From VXPQ01 sp965232485 (GTDB taxonomy: Bacteria > Bacteroidota > Rhodothermia > Rhodothermales > VXPQ01), in contig OZ246975.1 of NCBI GenBank assembly GCA_965232485.1, positions 1-64,000 of the forward strand: a DNA stretch of 64,000 nt, read 5' to 3'. Positions 43,729-52,488 of this stretch are shown here, piece by piece. The notes under the pieces were generated by a model. It was not told where the DNA came from. It did not search any database and saw only the letters and a list, made by a program, of their open reading frames with translations. The first letter of the stretch is position 1. Each line of letters starts with the position of its first letter. Made by a program: the position numbers and the translations under genes.

Positions 43729-44490
43729 TTACGCCGCCACTGCTTCTTCCCGAATCCAGTCGTATCCTTTTTCTTCGAGTTCCAGGGCAAGGCTCTTGTC
43801 TCCGGAACGCACGATGCGGCCGTCCACCATGACATGTACGATATCGGGGACGATGTAATTGAGCAGCCGCTGGTAGTGGGTAATCACGACAAAGGATCGG
43901 TCGCTGCGCCGGAGCGCGTTCACGCCGTCCGCCACAATGCGCAGGGCGTCGATATCCAGTCCCGAATCCGTTTCGTCAAGGATAGCGAGGCGCGGTTCGA
44001 GCATGGCCAGCTGAAAAATTTCGTTTCGTTTTTTCTCGCCGCCCGAAAATCCGTCGTTTACGGAGCGGCTCATGAGCTGCGGGTCCAGCGCTACGAGGGC
44101 GGCGCACTCCCGCATGCGTTTAAGAAAAGCGCCCGCCGAAAGCGGCTCTTCGCCGCGATGTTCCCGCTGTTGATTGAGGGCCTGCCGCAGGAAGTTGTTC
44201 ATGCTTACGCCGGGCAGTTCGACCGGGTACTGAAAGGCCAGGAAAACGCCTGCGAGCGCCCGTTCGTCCGGTTCCATATCCAGCAAGTCCTGTCCTTCGT
44301 ACAGGGCGTCGCCGTCGGTTACCTCGAATTCTTCCCGTCCCGCAAGCACCGAGGCGAACGTACTTTTTCCCGATCCGTTCGGGCCCATGATTGCATGCAC
44401 TTCCCCTGCGCCGACTGTCAGATCGACGCCTTTGAGGATGTTCTGCTCCTCAATCCGGGCATGCAGATTATTGATTTGAAGAATGGCCAT
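43729..44490 (-). CDS. sufC: Fe-S cluster assembly ATPase SufC
   Basis: A 253-residue ABC-type ATPase of the Fe-S scaffold. Walker A is MGPNGSGKST (near residue 34), the signature region is GFSGGEKKRNEIFQ and Walker B reads LAILDETDSGLDID. ATP binding by SufC opens the SufB-SufD interface for cluster formation. The ATG at 44490 gives the usual MAILQINNLHARIEE start. It lies 84 bases after the sufB stop. Confidence 0.95.
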   Translation of the reverse strand: MAILQINNLHARIEEQNILKGVDLTVGAGEVHAIMGPNGSGKSTFASVLAGREEFEVTDGDALYEGQDLLDMEPDERALAGVFLAFQYPVELPGVSMNNFLRQALNQQREHRGEEPLSAGAFLKRMRECAALVALDPQLMSRSVNDGFSGGEKKRNEIFQLAMLEPRLAILDETDSGLDIDALRIVADGVNALRRSDRSFVVITHYQRLLNYIVPDIVHVMVDGRIVRSGDKSLALELEEKGYDWIREEAVAA

Positions 44491-44574
44491 GTTTTGACGA
44501 TGATTGCGTATGTATTTATGTATGCAAAGGGCGCGTATGCGCGCGTTGCGCAAGGGCATTGCCGGCGCTGCCTG

Positions 44575-46041
44575 TCAGCCTACGGAGCCTTCCAGCTCGA
44601 TATCCAGCAATTTTTGCGCCTCGACGGCAAACTCCATAGGAAGTTTGGCGAGGATTTCCTTACAAAATCCGTTGACGATAAGTTTGATCGCCGCTTCTTC
44701 GCCAATGCCGCGCTGGAAGCAGTAGAATAACTGGTCTTCGCCTATTTTCGAGGTGGTTGCTTCGTGCTCCACCTGCGCCGAGGGATTTTTGATTTCTATG
44801 TAGGGGAAGGTATGCGCCCCGCACCGGTCTCCGAGCAACATGGAGTCGCATTGGGAGAAATTGCGCGCCCGCTCGGCGCCCTTGTTTATTTTCACGAGTC
44901 CCCGGTAGGAGTTGTTGCTGCGTCCCCCGGAAATGCCTTTCGAAATGATGGTGCTTTTCGTGTTTTTTCCGATATGCACCATTTTCGTGCCCGTATCGGC
45001 TTGCTGTCGTCCTTTCGTAAAGGCTACCGAGTAGAATTCGCCCACGGATCCGTCTCCTTTCAGAATCACGCTGGGGTATTTCCAGGTGATCGCCGATCCG
45101 GTTTCCAGCTGGGTCCAGGAGATTTTTGCATGATCTCCTTTGCAAATACCCCGCTTGGTGACAAAATTGTAGACGCCTCCGCGTCCCTCGTTATCGCCGG
45201 GATACCAGTTTTGAATGGTGGAGTATTTGACTTCTGCGTTCGCCTCGGCGACGATTTCCACCACGGCGGCGTGCAACTGATTTTCATCGCGCATGGGGGC
45301 GGTGCAGCCTTCGAGGTAACTTACGTAGCTCCCTTCTTCGGCGACGATCAGCGTACGTTCGAACTGGCCCGTTCCCGCCTGATTGATTCGGAAGTACGTG
45401 GACAACTCCATTGGGCAACGAACGCCCTTCGGGATGTAGCAAAAGGAACCGTCGGAAAAGACGGCTGCGTTCAGCGCGGCGTAGAAATTGTCCGTGTACG
45501 GCACCACGGACCCCATGTATTTCTGCACCAGTTCGGGGTGCTCCTGCACGGCTTCGCCGAACGAACAGAAGATGACGCCTTGCTCGGCCAGTTCTTCCTT
45601 GAAGGTCGTGTGCACCGATACGCTGTCGAGGACGGCGTCTACGGCTACGCCCGCGAGTTTTTCCTGTTCGCCGAGCGGAATGCCCAGCCGCGCGAACGTT
45701 TCCAGCAATTCCGGATCGACCTCGTCCAGGCTTTCGTACCGCGGCTTTGCGCCCGGCGACGAATAATAGGTGATGTTTCGAAAATCCGGTTCCGTATACG
45801 TCAAATGCGGCCAGCGAGGGTACGTTTCCGCCGGGTTGGCGGCCAGCTTTTCCCAATGTCGCCATGCGCGCAGGCGCCATGCGAGCAGCCATTCCGGCTC
45901 GTCTTTCTTCGCAGAAATCAGCCGAACGACCCCTTCGTCGAGGCCCTTGGGTATGGTGTCCGCCTCGAGATGCGTCTCCCAGCCGTATTTATACTCGGTG
46001 GCGGCAACCTCGTGCAGGAATTCTGTTTCCGTATTGGGCAT
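44575..46041 (-). CDS. sufB: Fe-S cluster assembly protein SufB
   Basis: A 488-residue main scaffold subunit. Characteristic segments are EYKYGWETHLEADTIPKGLDE, FCSFGEAVQEHPELVQKYMGSVVPYTDNFYAALNAAVF, EGCTAPMRDENQLHAAVVEI (with the sulfur-accepting Cys) and IEPEAQVEHEATTSKIGEDQLFYCFQRG-like sequence near the C-terminus. It is the first gene of the sufBCDSE-sufT operon; its start (ATG at 46041) faces the divergent A-type carrier gene across 140 bases that should hold both promoters. Confidence 0.95.
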   Translation of the reverse strand: MPNTETEFLHEVAATEYKYGWETHLEADTIPKGLDEGVVRLISAKKDEPEWLLAWRLRAWRHWEKLAANPAETYPRWPHLTYTEPDFRNITYYSSPGAKPRYESLDEVDPELLETFARLGIPLGEQEKLAGVAVDAVLDSVSVHTTFKEELAEQGVIFCSFGEAVQEHPELVQKYMGSVVPYTDNFYAALNAAVFSDGSFCYIPKGVRCPMELSTYFRINQAGTGQFERTLIVAEEGSYVSYLEGCTAPMRDENQLHAAVVEIVAEANAEVKYSTIQNWYPGDNEGRGGVYNFVTKRGICKGDHAKISWTQLETGSAITWKYPSVILKGDGSVGEFYSVAFTKGRQQADTGTKMVHIGKNTKSTIISKGISGGRSNNSYRGLVKINKGAERARNFSQCDSMLLGDRCGAHTFPYIEIKNPSAQVEHEATTSKIGEDQLFYCFQRGIGEEAAIKLIVNGFCKEILAKLPMEFAVEAQKLLDIELEGSVG

Positions 46042-46181
46042 GAGCAGTGGGGAAAATCGTGGGTGCGACCTGCGCAGAAAGATAAAAAATCGGTAAGTAT
46101 GCAACCGGACCGCCGGACGTTTCGTTCCTGCTTTCACCGCGTGTTAACGAGAACCTTTCGCATAGCCCGTCTTTCTGTCCC

Positions 46182-46517
46182 ATGGAATCCGTACGCATTA
46201 CCGAGCGCGCCCTGACGCAACTTCGCGCCGTCGCAGAAGGAGAGGGCATGGATTTATCCGAAACCATGCTTCGTCTCGCCGTGACGCCCGGCGGCTGTTC
46301 GGGCCTTACCTACGATCTGGGCTGGGATACCGTCCGCAGGGCCGACGACGAAGTGGTCGAGACGAACGGGATATCCGTCGTGCTTGATCGCCGCAGCGCC
46401 GCGTGTCTCGACGGCGTGGAGCTGGATTTTACGGATGGCCTCGAGGGAAGCGGGTTTCATTTTTCGAATCCGCAAGCAGCCCGAACCTGCGCCTGCGGCG
46501 AAAGCTTCGGGTTGTAG
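46182..46517 (+). CDS. A-type Fe-S carrier (SufA/IscA/ErpA family)
   Basis: A 111-residue HesB-like protein. It begins VRITERALTQLRAVAEGEG and has the first ligand Cys in VTPGGCSGLTYDL and the C-terminal CAC pair (TCACGESFGL; the family usual is CGCG). It carries Fe-S clusters from the SufBCD scaffold to target proteins. It is divergent from the suf operon, a sensible place for shared control. Its TAG stop runs straight into GGATACGCT, the starting bases of the dispersed repeat, but no further repeat sequence follows. Confidence 0.92.
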   Translation: MESVRITERALTQLRAVAEGEGMDLSETMLRLAVTPGGCSGLTYDLGWDTVRRADDEVVETNGISVVLDRRSAACLDGVELDFTDGLEGSGFHFSNPQAARTCACGESFGL

Positions 46518-46523
46518 GATACG

Positions 46524-47030
46524 CTATTCCCCGGAATCCGGATCGCGCCGGGTCCAGTGGACCCGTTCGCCTTCAAGGAGGCCGTAGATATCCGCGAATC
46601 CGGCAGGCACTTCGATAACGTACTGCGCCGGCGCGTCCGAGCGAATGAGGTCGGACGTGAAGGGGCGATTGTATTTATCGATATCAATGATCACGGAATC
46701 GCTGTCTACGAACAGCAGATCCAGCGCAAGCGGCGTGTTCGCCATGTAAAACGTTTGCATGTCTTCTCGCTCGAAAAGGAACAGCATGCCGCTTTTTTCA
46801 GGCAGGGAGGGGCGTTGCATCAGTCCTCGCGCGCGCGCAGAATCCGATTCGGCGATTTCAATGTCGATGGTCACTATGTCCGTTTCGCCCTGGAAAAACG
46901 TCAGGTTGCCGTCGTTCCGAAACGGGATATCGGGAAAGGCGTCGTCCGCGGGCCGCGCGGCGCGGGAAGAGGGTTCGGCGCCGCATGCCGCGATCGTTGC
47001 GGCCAGCAAGGCAAGACATATATATCGCAT
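46524..47030 (-). CDS. DUF192 domain lipoprotein
   Basis: A 168-residue protein. The lipoprotein signal MRYICLALLAATIAAC is followed by a short linker and a DUF192 domain: IDIEIAESDSARARGLMQRPSLPEKSGMLFLF, MQTFYMANTPLALDLLFVDSD, AQYVIEVPAGFADIYGLLEGERV. DUF192 proteins are widespread and uncharacterised. An ATG nine bases earlier (47039) would add MRP and is equally possible. It converges on the A-type carrier gene. Confidence 0.88.
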   Translation of the reverse strand: MRYICLALLAATIAACGAEPSSRAARPADDAFPDIPFRNDGNLTFFQGETDIVTIDIEIAESDSARARGLMQRPSLPEKSGMLFLFEREDMQTFYMANTPLALDLLFVDSDSVIIDIDKYNRPFTSDLIRSDAPAQYVIEVPAGFADIYGLLEGERVHWTRRDPDSGE

Positions 47031-47306
47031 GGGGCGCATTCGGCGGAAGGGGTATGGCGGCGTATATCGAAAAGGGCGTAAAACAACTGTTTTCGTTGCG
47101 GTTCCGGCATGGCGGACGAGCCGTCCTGTCGCGCGCTGCGGGGCGGCGCAGCCGTTTCGCAGGCGTCGTCGAACAGGCGCACGGTAATATAGGATACGCC
47201 GCCCAAAACCGCTTCGCTTAGCGGACAAGCAGGGAACGTATGCAGAAAATTCTTTTTATACGCCAACAATTTATTTTTCCTTTGTATTTATATTACATTA
47301 TGTATA
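47031..47306. other. Intergenic stretch upstream of the DUF192 gene
   Basis: About 275 bases. The left part is GC-rich and contains no gene that I can support. The last 50 bases (47257-47306) are very AT-rich and lead directly into the dispersed repeat at 47307. With the repeat and the following 169 bases, the gene-free span reaches 47637. Confidence 0.35.
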
Positions 47307-47468
47307 GGATGCGCTGATTAATTTCACTTTGATCAGCGTTTCGCTTTCATGCGTAAAGCACGACATGACGGCGTCGTTGAAATCAGCGAAAAACACGGCG
47401 GATTCGAAGGTCGCTTTCGCGAAGCGTCTTTCGACCTCTGAATCTTTGCGGACTTAATCAGCGCGTCC
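47307..47468 (+). repeat. Dispersed repeat, internally deleted 162-bp copy with both ends
   Basis: It starts GGATGCGCTGATTAA and ends TTAATCAGCGCGTCC, a 15-bp inverted repeat with one mismatch. The left 100 bases match the copy at 37801 almost base for base (GACATGACGGCGTCGTTGAA is shared with the inverted copy at 23210 as well). The right end GACCTCTGAATCTTTGCGGAC matches the reverse complement of the left end at 23210. About 90 central bases of the full element are missing. Confidence 0.85.
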
Positions 47469-47637
47469 TGTACTCATTCGCCGTGGCGGGATTTCGTCAG
47501 ATATGGTCTGCCCGCGGAGCGTATCCAGGGTTCCCCCGGGGTTTCCTGAATGCGGAGATTCGCAACGAGGCTTTGACTTTTGTCCTTTCGGGTTTCCGAT
47601 ACATCGCTACCACTCATCAAAACAGCACCACGCAACA

Positions 47638-47928
47638 ATGGCCAAGAAAAAAGCCGGTCAATTTTTCGTCGAAGTTCTATCTCGCGAACAAGTGCGCCTG
47701 GAAATGTCTCGCGGCGCGCGATCGGGCCGTAAATCCAAGTACGATTCCATCGGACGCGCGGCGGAGCGCTTGGCCGGGGACAGCGTGATCAAGGTCAAAC
47801 TGGACCGGAAAGACGTTCAGCCCTTGCGCCAGTATCTTCGGAAAAATTTCGAGCACAAATATGTACTCAAGGCGGCGTCCGCCGGCAAGGGCGAAGCGTT
47901 TACCGGATTCATTTTTCTTGCTTCCTGA
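47638..47928 (+). CDS. Small basic protein, paralogue of the gene at 48167
   Basis: A 96-residue soluble, Lys/Arg-rich protein beginning MAKKKAGQFFVEVLS. The second half (GDSVIKVKLDRKDVQPLRQYLRK, then a strand ending GFIFLAS) lines up with the second half of the next gene's product (GEQVLRIEPCSPTDVTNLRSYLER, ending RVYVSL), so the two look like diverged tandem duplicates. No family recognised. The basic charge would fit nucleic-acid binding, which is inference only. The start at 47638 gives the compact product; the open upstream frame is repeat-adjacent sequence. Confidence 0.6.
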   Translation: MAKKKAGQFFVEVLSREQVRLEMSRGARSGRKSKYDSIGRAAERLAGDSVIKVKLDRKDVQPLRQYLRKNFEHKYVLKAASAGKGEAFTGFIFLAS

Positions 47929-48166
47929 CTTGGGGACGGTGGGCCTTGTCGCGCAACGCGTCGGCGGAAACCTGCGTCCTTCCCGGTCGGATCGTCTATG
48001 GGCCTGCTCCGCAGGACCGGACGCCATAGCGCAAGCTTCGCGAGGGACTATGCATCCATACCTGTCCGGCGGCGACGCCGAACGCGAAATATCCGAACGG
48101 ACAAGATCGGAGCCATTCCCTTGCATTCAGGCGTTTACTCCTCATTGAACTAACCATCGGTTTATT

Positions 48167-48505
48167 ATGGCATTCTACGCGACCACCATCTACAAAGACG
48201 AGGCCGAAGCGTTGTTGGCCAAACTTCGCGCCAAAACGCCGGCGAGCGCCGGCCGCGCGTCCAGGTTTACACCGCTGATGAAGCATATCGACACACTCAA
48301 AGGCGAGCAGGTTTTGCGCATTGAGCCGTGTTCTCCAACGGACGTCACCAACCTGCGTTCTTATCTTGAGCGTCATGCGGAAAAGCCGGGCAGATATTTC
48401 AAGATTTCTTCGCGCAAGACGGACAAGCCGAAAGTTTTCCGCGTGTATGTGTCTCTGAGCGCTACGAAGCCGGTTCGTCGGACGCGCAAGAAAGCCAGCG
48501 CGTAG
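48167..48505 (+). CDS. Small basic protein, paralogue of the gene at 47638
   Basis: A 112-residue protein with no membrane segment. It has a helical first half (TIYKDEAEALLAKLRAKTP), a segment RFTPLMKHIDTLKGEQVLRIEP, DVTNLRSYLERHAEKPGRYFKISSRKTD and a strongly basic tail (KPVRRTRKKASA). It resembles the upstream gene product over about 60 residues. The basic tail suggests DNA or RNA contact. It sits 238 bases downstream of its paralogue on the same strand; nothing else is recognisable between them. Confidence 0.6.
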   Translation: MAFYATTIYKDEAEALLAKLRAKTPASAGRASRFTPLMKHIDTLKGEQVLRIEPCSPTDVTNLRSYLERHAEKPGRYFKISSRKTDKPKVFRVYVSLSATKPVRRTRKKASA

Positions 48506-48620
48506 CTTTGCGCGCAGCGCCTTGCGCAATCAAGGGGTTTCATGCGTGTCTGCGCGGGATACATGAAGATATATTCCGGGGAGAGCTACGGAGCTATGCG
48601 CGCCCTGTGGTTTGCGCGCG

Positions 48621-49625
48621 CTATCCGCTTGCGGCAGTGGACAGGCCTGCTTTTTTCTTTAGCGCCTTGATCCAGACAGGCAAAATTTCATACAGATCGC
48701 CTGCGATTCCGTAGGTGGCGCAGCGAAAAACGGGGGCGTCGGGATCCTTGTTGACGGCGATGACGGTGCGGCTGCCCGCCATCCCCGCCACATGTTGCAG
48801 GGCGCCTGAAATGCCCACCGCAATGTACGCGTCCGGCGAAACGGTTTTGCCGGTTTGCCCGATCAGGGAGGAGGCGGGAAAAAGCCCGGCTTCGATAGCC
48901 CCTCGCGACGCGCCGACGGCGGCCCCAAGCAGCGCCGCAAGTTCTTCGATCAGGCGTTTGCCTTTTTCGTCCCGCACCCCGCGGCCCGCCGCCACCACGA
49001 CGGCGGCTTCCGACAGGTCGATTCCTCCGGAGGTTGTCGCCGCCGCCACCTTGTGGAGCGTCTTGCCGGACTGTTTCTCGTCAAAGGCAAAGGGAATGTC
49101 GCGGATGCGCAAGGGAGCGCGGGCCGGATGTTCCGAGGCGGCGTACGAACCCCCGCGCAGCGAGACCAGCACGGGAGCGCCTTCTGCCCGCACATGGGCC
49201 ATGAAGCTGCCTGCGAAGACGGGACGCGCTGCTTCCACCCCGCCCTCGAACACGTCGAAGCTGGATACGTCCGGGAGGGCGGGCGCCGCCATGCGCACGG
49301 CCAGCGCGCCGAGGATTTCCCGCACGGTCTCCCCGGAGGGAAGCGCGAAGACGTCGGGGGCAGCCTGTTCAGCGATGCGGACCAGCGCGGCGGTCAGCGG
49401 GGCGCCCTGCGGAATCCCGCTGCGCGGCGCAAACAGCGGATCGGTTACGACGAACGCTTCGTCTGCTCCGTAGCGGGCCAATGTCTCAAGGCAGGCGCGG
49501 GGGGCGTCGGATGCGATGGCGGCGACCACGCTTCCGGCGATTTCCCGGCACCGGGAGAGGGCTTCCAGCGACGGGCGCGTAATGCGTTCGCCCCGGGTTT
49601 CGACAAAGACAAGCAAGCGCGCCAT
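48621..49625 (-). CDS. etfA: Electron transfer flavoprotein, alpha subunit
   Basis: A 334-residue protein. The N-terminal ETF domain (LLVFVETRGERITRPSLEAL) is followed by the C-terminal FAD-binding domain: VVVAAGRGVRDEKGKRLIEELAALLGAAVGASR, then GQTGKTVSPDAYIAVGISGALQHVAGM and AVNKDPDAPVF, the family signature. ETF takes electrons from acyl-CoA and other dehydrogenases and passes them to ETF-quinone oxidoreductase. It follows etfB by nine bases on the minus strand. Confidence 0.95.
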   Translation of the reverse strand: MARLLVFVETRGERITRPSLEALSRCREIAGSVVAAIASDAPRACLETLARYGADEAFVVTDPLFAPRSGIPQGAPLTAALVRIAEQAAPDVFALPSGETVREILGALAVRMAAPALPDVSSFDVFEGGVEAARPVFAGSFMAHVRAEGAPVLVSLRGGSYAASEHPARAPLRIRDIPFAFDEKQSGKTLHKVAAATTSGGIDLSEAAVVVAAGRGVRDEKGKRLIEELAALLGAAVGASRGAIEAGLFPASSLIGQTGKTVSPDAYIAVGISGALQHVAGMAGSRTVIAVNKDPDAPVFRCATYGIAGDLYEILPVWIKALKKKAGLSTAASG

Positions 49626-49634
49626 ATTATGTTG

Positions 49635-50408
49635 TTATGTTGCGGGCGAACTGCGTCGTACGAAGGGGACCAGGACGTCAAGCGCTTCATCCCATGTTTC
49701 GTCCAACATGCGCACAGGCGGGCGGCCCGGCATGGGTTCGTAGCGCTGCACAGACATTGCGGGCAATCCGGCGGGCGTCTCCACGGTCTTCGCCTGGATC
49801 GGTTTTTTTCGCGCCGCCATGACGCCTCGTATATTCGGAATGCGCGGATCGCACATATTGTTGGAGCAGGATATGACGCAGGGCGTTTGCACCCGCGTAA
49901 TTTCCTGATGCGCATCCGCTTGCCTCGTGACCAGCAGGCGGTTCGCGCGGGGTCCGTCGGGGTCCGGCGCCAGCGCAATGGCGTTGCCGACGAAGGGCAG
50001 GCCGAGCAATTCGGCCAGCATGGCGGGCGTTACGCCGGCGTCGGTGTCCTGCGCCTGCTTGCCGCACAGGATCGCATCGAACGTTTCTGTCCTTAAATGA
50101 TTCGCAAGAATTTGCGCGCAGGCCTGTCCGACCGGAGGCGCGTCGCCCTCCCGGACCTGAAGGTGCACGCCCGCCGCCGCCCCCATGGCCAGCGCCTTGC
50201 GCAGCGCTTCCCGGGCTTCGGGCGGCCCCGCCAGCGCCGCATGCACTTCTCCGCCGTATCGTTCGGTAAAGGCGATTGCGCCTTCCGCCGCCGAGGCGTC
50301 GAACGCATTCAGCGCCATGCGCCCCGCGCTCGTATCTATGCGCCCGTCCTCGATGCGCAACAGCGACGTCGCGTCGGGCACATGTTTGATGCAAACAATA
50401 AACTTCAT
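49635..50408 (-). CDS. etfB: Electron transfer flavoprotein, beta subunit
   Basis: A 257-residue protein. It begins MKFIVCIKHVPDATSLLRIEDG and continues MALNAFDASAAEGAIAF, DAILCGKQAQDTDAGVTPAMLAELLGLPFVGNA (AMP-binding part) and RIPNIRGVMAARKKPI near the C-terminus, the ETF-beta signature region. It forms the ETF heterodimer with EtfA, encoded immediately downstream. Confidence 0.95.
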   Translation of the reverse strand: MKFIVCIKHVPDATSLLRIEDGRIDTSAGRMALNAFDASAAEGAIAFTERYGGEVHAALAGPPEAREALRKALAMGAAAGVHLQVREGDAPPVGQACAQILANHLRTETFDAILCGKQAQDTDAGVTPAMLAELLGLPFVGNAIALAPDPDGPRANRLLVTRQADAHQEITRVQTPCVISCSNNMCDPRIPNIRGVMAARKKPIQAKTVETPAGLPAMSVQRYEPMPGRPPVRMLDETWDEALDVLVPFVRRSSPAT

Positions 50409-50509
50409 ATCTGCTATCTTTCATGGAACGCAACTATGAACGATGCGAATCGCTTCGTGTTCGTATTATAGGATACTCTGTTCATGTAGCTCTCGCCGCT
50501 GCTCAGTCT

Positions 50510-51031
50510 ATGAAGATCGTTCGTTTTTTTCTCGCATTCGCCTTCCTTGCGATTGCCGCGCAGGCTGCGATTCCGCTCGTTCGCGCCCAGAATGAGGCCC
50601 CGAACAATCCCTCTAAATTCGGGATTAGCCTCAATACCCTGTACAGCACCGAGCATGGCGTAGGCATGGGATTCCGGGGGCGGGCCTCCATTCCGGTCAA
50701 CGCGGACATATCCACTGCGCTGGAGCTTGGATTCACCGGTTTTGTATTCGAGGGATGGAAAGGCGCCGATTATCTTTTCGACCCGCAGATTTCGCTTATT
50801 ATTACGCCGCCGCCCGCCCGGTTGCGCGCCGGATATTTCTTTCTCGGCATGGGGGCGTACCTTCCGCTTGCAGGCAACAAGGACCTGAGCGGTCCCACGG
50901 CGCATATCGGGGCTGGACGGGCGCACGGATTCGGGGAATCCGCCATGTTTTACGAAATCAATCCCACGCTCATCATCGGCAGCGACCGGTTGGGTTTCTT
51001 GCTGCCTGTCCGGATCGGCCTCATATTCTGA
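50510..51031 (+). CDS. Outer-membrane beta-barrel-like protein, unknown function
   Basis: A 173-residue protein with a signal peptide (MKIVRFFLAFAFLAIAAQAAIPLVRAQ). The mature part alternates hydrophobic and polar residues with many Gly and aromatic residues (GVGMGFRGRASIPVNADIS, LELGFTGFVFEGW, LRAGYFFLGMGAYLPL, ending LPVRIGLIF). The terminal Phe fits a small outer-membrane barrel. No family was recognised. Its TGA is followed with no gap by the GTG of the HemW-like gene. Confidence 0.6.
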   Translation: MKIVRFFLAFAFLAIAAQAAIPLVRAQNEAPNNPSKFGISLNTLYSTEHGVGMGFRGRASIPVNADISTALELGFTGFVFEGWKGADYLFDPQISLIITPPPARLRAGYFFLGMGAYLPLAGNKDLSGPTAHIGAGRAHGFGESAMFYEINPTLIIGSDRLGFLLPVRIGLIF

Positions 51032-52291
51032 GTGGCGTCCCTGTACCTTCATATCCCTTTCTGTACGCAACGCTGCATCTACTGCGATTTTTATTTTACG
51101 ACGACGAGATCGTCCCGAGCGCCGTTTCTGAAGGCCATGCACGCCGAACTGGCGCATTATGCGGCGGAATATGGTCCATGCGAACCCATTGAGACCATTT
51201 ATTTCGGGGGCGGGACGCCGTCGCTGCTGTCTGCCGACGCGCTGGGGGAGTTGCTGGATGCGATTCATCGCGTTTTCCAAGCCAGCGACGTTTGCGAAAC
51301 GACGCTGGAGATGAATCCGGACGATGCGGACCTCGACTACCTGCGTACCCTCCGTTCCCTCGGATTCGACCGGCTAAGCATTGGGGTGCAATCGTTTTAC
51401 GAGGCGGACCTGACGTTTTTGAACCGGAGCCATACGCCGGAACAGGCCGTGCAGGCGATAGAACGGGCGCAGCAGGCGGGGTTCGATAACTTGTCCGTCG
51501 ATCTTATTTTCGGCATTCCCGATCAGCCGGAAGAATACTGGTGCGCCAATGTGCAGAAACTGACCCGGCTGGGCGCGCCGCATCTCTCGACGTACGGGCT
51601 CGCCATAGAGGAGCGTACGCCGCTCTACAAGATGGTCACGCAGGGGCGCGTGACGCCTGCCCCGGAGGAAGAATTCGCGGGGCGGTACCGGTTCACGATG
51701 GATTTTCTGCGGGAGCATGGCTACGAGCACTACGAAATATCGAGTTTCGCCCTGCCGGGCATGCGATCCCGTCACAACGAGATATACTGGCGGCACGCCA
51801 ATTACCTCGGATTCGGGCCGTCCGCCCATTCGTTCTGGTGGGAGGGGCGGAGCGAAGAAGGCGGAGGCTTAGTATCTGCGGAGAAGACCGGACCGGATGG
51901 GGGGTCGGGCAATGGAGCGGTCCGGGAGAGTGCGCAGAACGGATCGATGCGCAAAATCGGTGCGGGCGCCCGCCGCTGGCGAAACGAAGCCAACCTGCGC
52001 AAATACGAAGCCTTGACGGAGCAGCGCATGCTTCCGGTAGAGGAGGCGGAGGTCCTGTCGCGGAAGATGCTGGCGGACGAGTATATCTTTTTGCGGCTTC
52101 GCACCTCGGATGGGTTGGACGTCCATCGCCTGAAAGGCGCGTACGGCAGGGATATTTTGTCTGACAGGACCGACCTGCTGACCGCGCTTGAAGGCGAAGG
52201 CCATATCGAATGGTCCGGCAACGGCCGTCTCTGCCTTACGGATACAGGGAAACTGGTGTGCGATTCGGTGGTGGAGGGGTTGGTGGGGTAG
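51032..52291 (+). CDS. hemW: HemW-like radical SAM protein
   Basis: A 419-residue radical SAM enzyme. The cluster motif CTQRCIYCDF lies at residues 11-20, followed by ETIYFGGGTPSLL, SIGVQSF and SVDLIFGIPDQ. The fourth cysteine after the cluster (CDF not CXF) follows the HemW pattern. HemW is a haem chaperone related to, but usually not functioning as, coproporphyrinogen dehydrogenase. A low-complexity insert of about 45 residues (near residues 270-315) separates the core from the C-terminal HemN_C-like domain. It starts with GTG directly after the upstream stop. Confidence 0.88.
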   Translation: MASLYLHIPFCTQRCIYCDFYFTTTRSSRAPFLKAMHAELAHYAAEYGPCEPIETIYFGGGTPSLLSADALGELLDAIHRVFQASDVCETTLEMNPDDADLDYLRTLRSLGFDRLSIGVQSFYEADLTFLNRSHTPEQAVQAIERAQQAGFDNLSVDLIFGIPDQPEEYWCANVQKLTRLGAPHLSTYGLAIEERTPLYKMVTQGRVTPAPEEEFAGRYRFTMDFLREHGYEHYEISSFALPGMRSRHNEIYWRHANYLGFGPSAHSFWWEGRSEEGGGLVSAEKTGPDGGSGNGAVRESAQNGSMRKIGAGARRWRNEANLRKYEALTEQRMLPVEEAEVLSRKMLADEYIFLRLRTSDGLDVHRLKGAYGRDILSDRTDLLTALEGEGHIEWSGNGRLCLTDTGKLVCDSVVEGLVG

Positions 52292-52322
52292 GGGGAGATG
52301 CTCTACTAACCCATTGTCGGGT

Positions 52323-52484
52323 ATGCATATCGAGTCGCGGACCATATTGGGGTTTGAGTTGGCGAAAATCGTCAGCAGGCATGCGCCCGAGGGGGTGGAT
52401 GTGAGCGATACGGACTGGCTTATCCTGACGAGCCACGACCGCGATATTGTTAATCCCGAAAACCACACCATGCATGGTGCATGA
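52323..52484 (+). CDS. Short ORF, probable N-terminal remnant of a longer gene
   Basis: A 53-residue product. Codon use is consistent with coding, and the phrase DTDWLILTSHDRDIVNPE resembles the early part of larger proteins of unknown function in accessory regions. That resemblance is from memory and uncertain. The frame ends inside the start region of the toxin gene, so the rest has probably been lost by rearrangement at the edge of the defence island. Confidence 0.35.
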   Translation: MHIESRTILGFELAKIVSRHAPEGVDVSDTDWLILTSHDRDIVNPENHTMHGA

Positions 52485-52488
52485 AACC

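Noticed and set aside
46517..46530. GGATACGCT after the A-type carrier stop as another repeat copy
   Set aside because: Only about nine bases match, and no inverted partner or interior follows, so it is not listed as a copy; it is mentioned as part of the stop-codon pattern only.
50469..50490. TATAGGATACTCTG upstream of the barrel-like gene as a repeat terminus
   Set aside because: It is a short match to one terminus only; the following sequence does not resemble the element.
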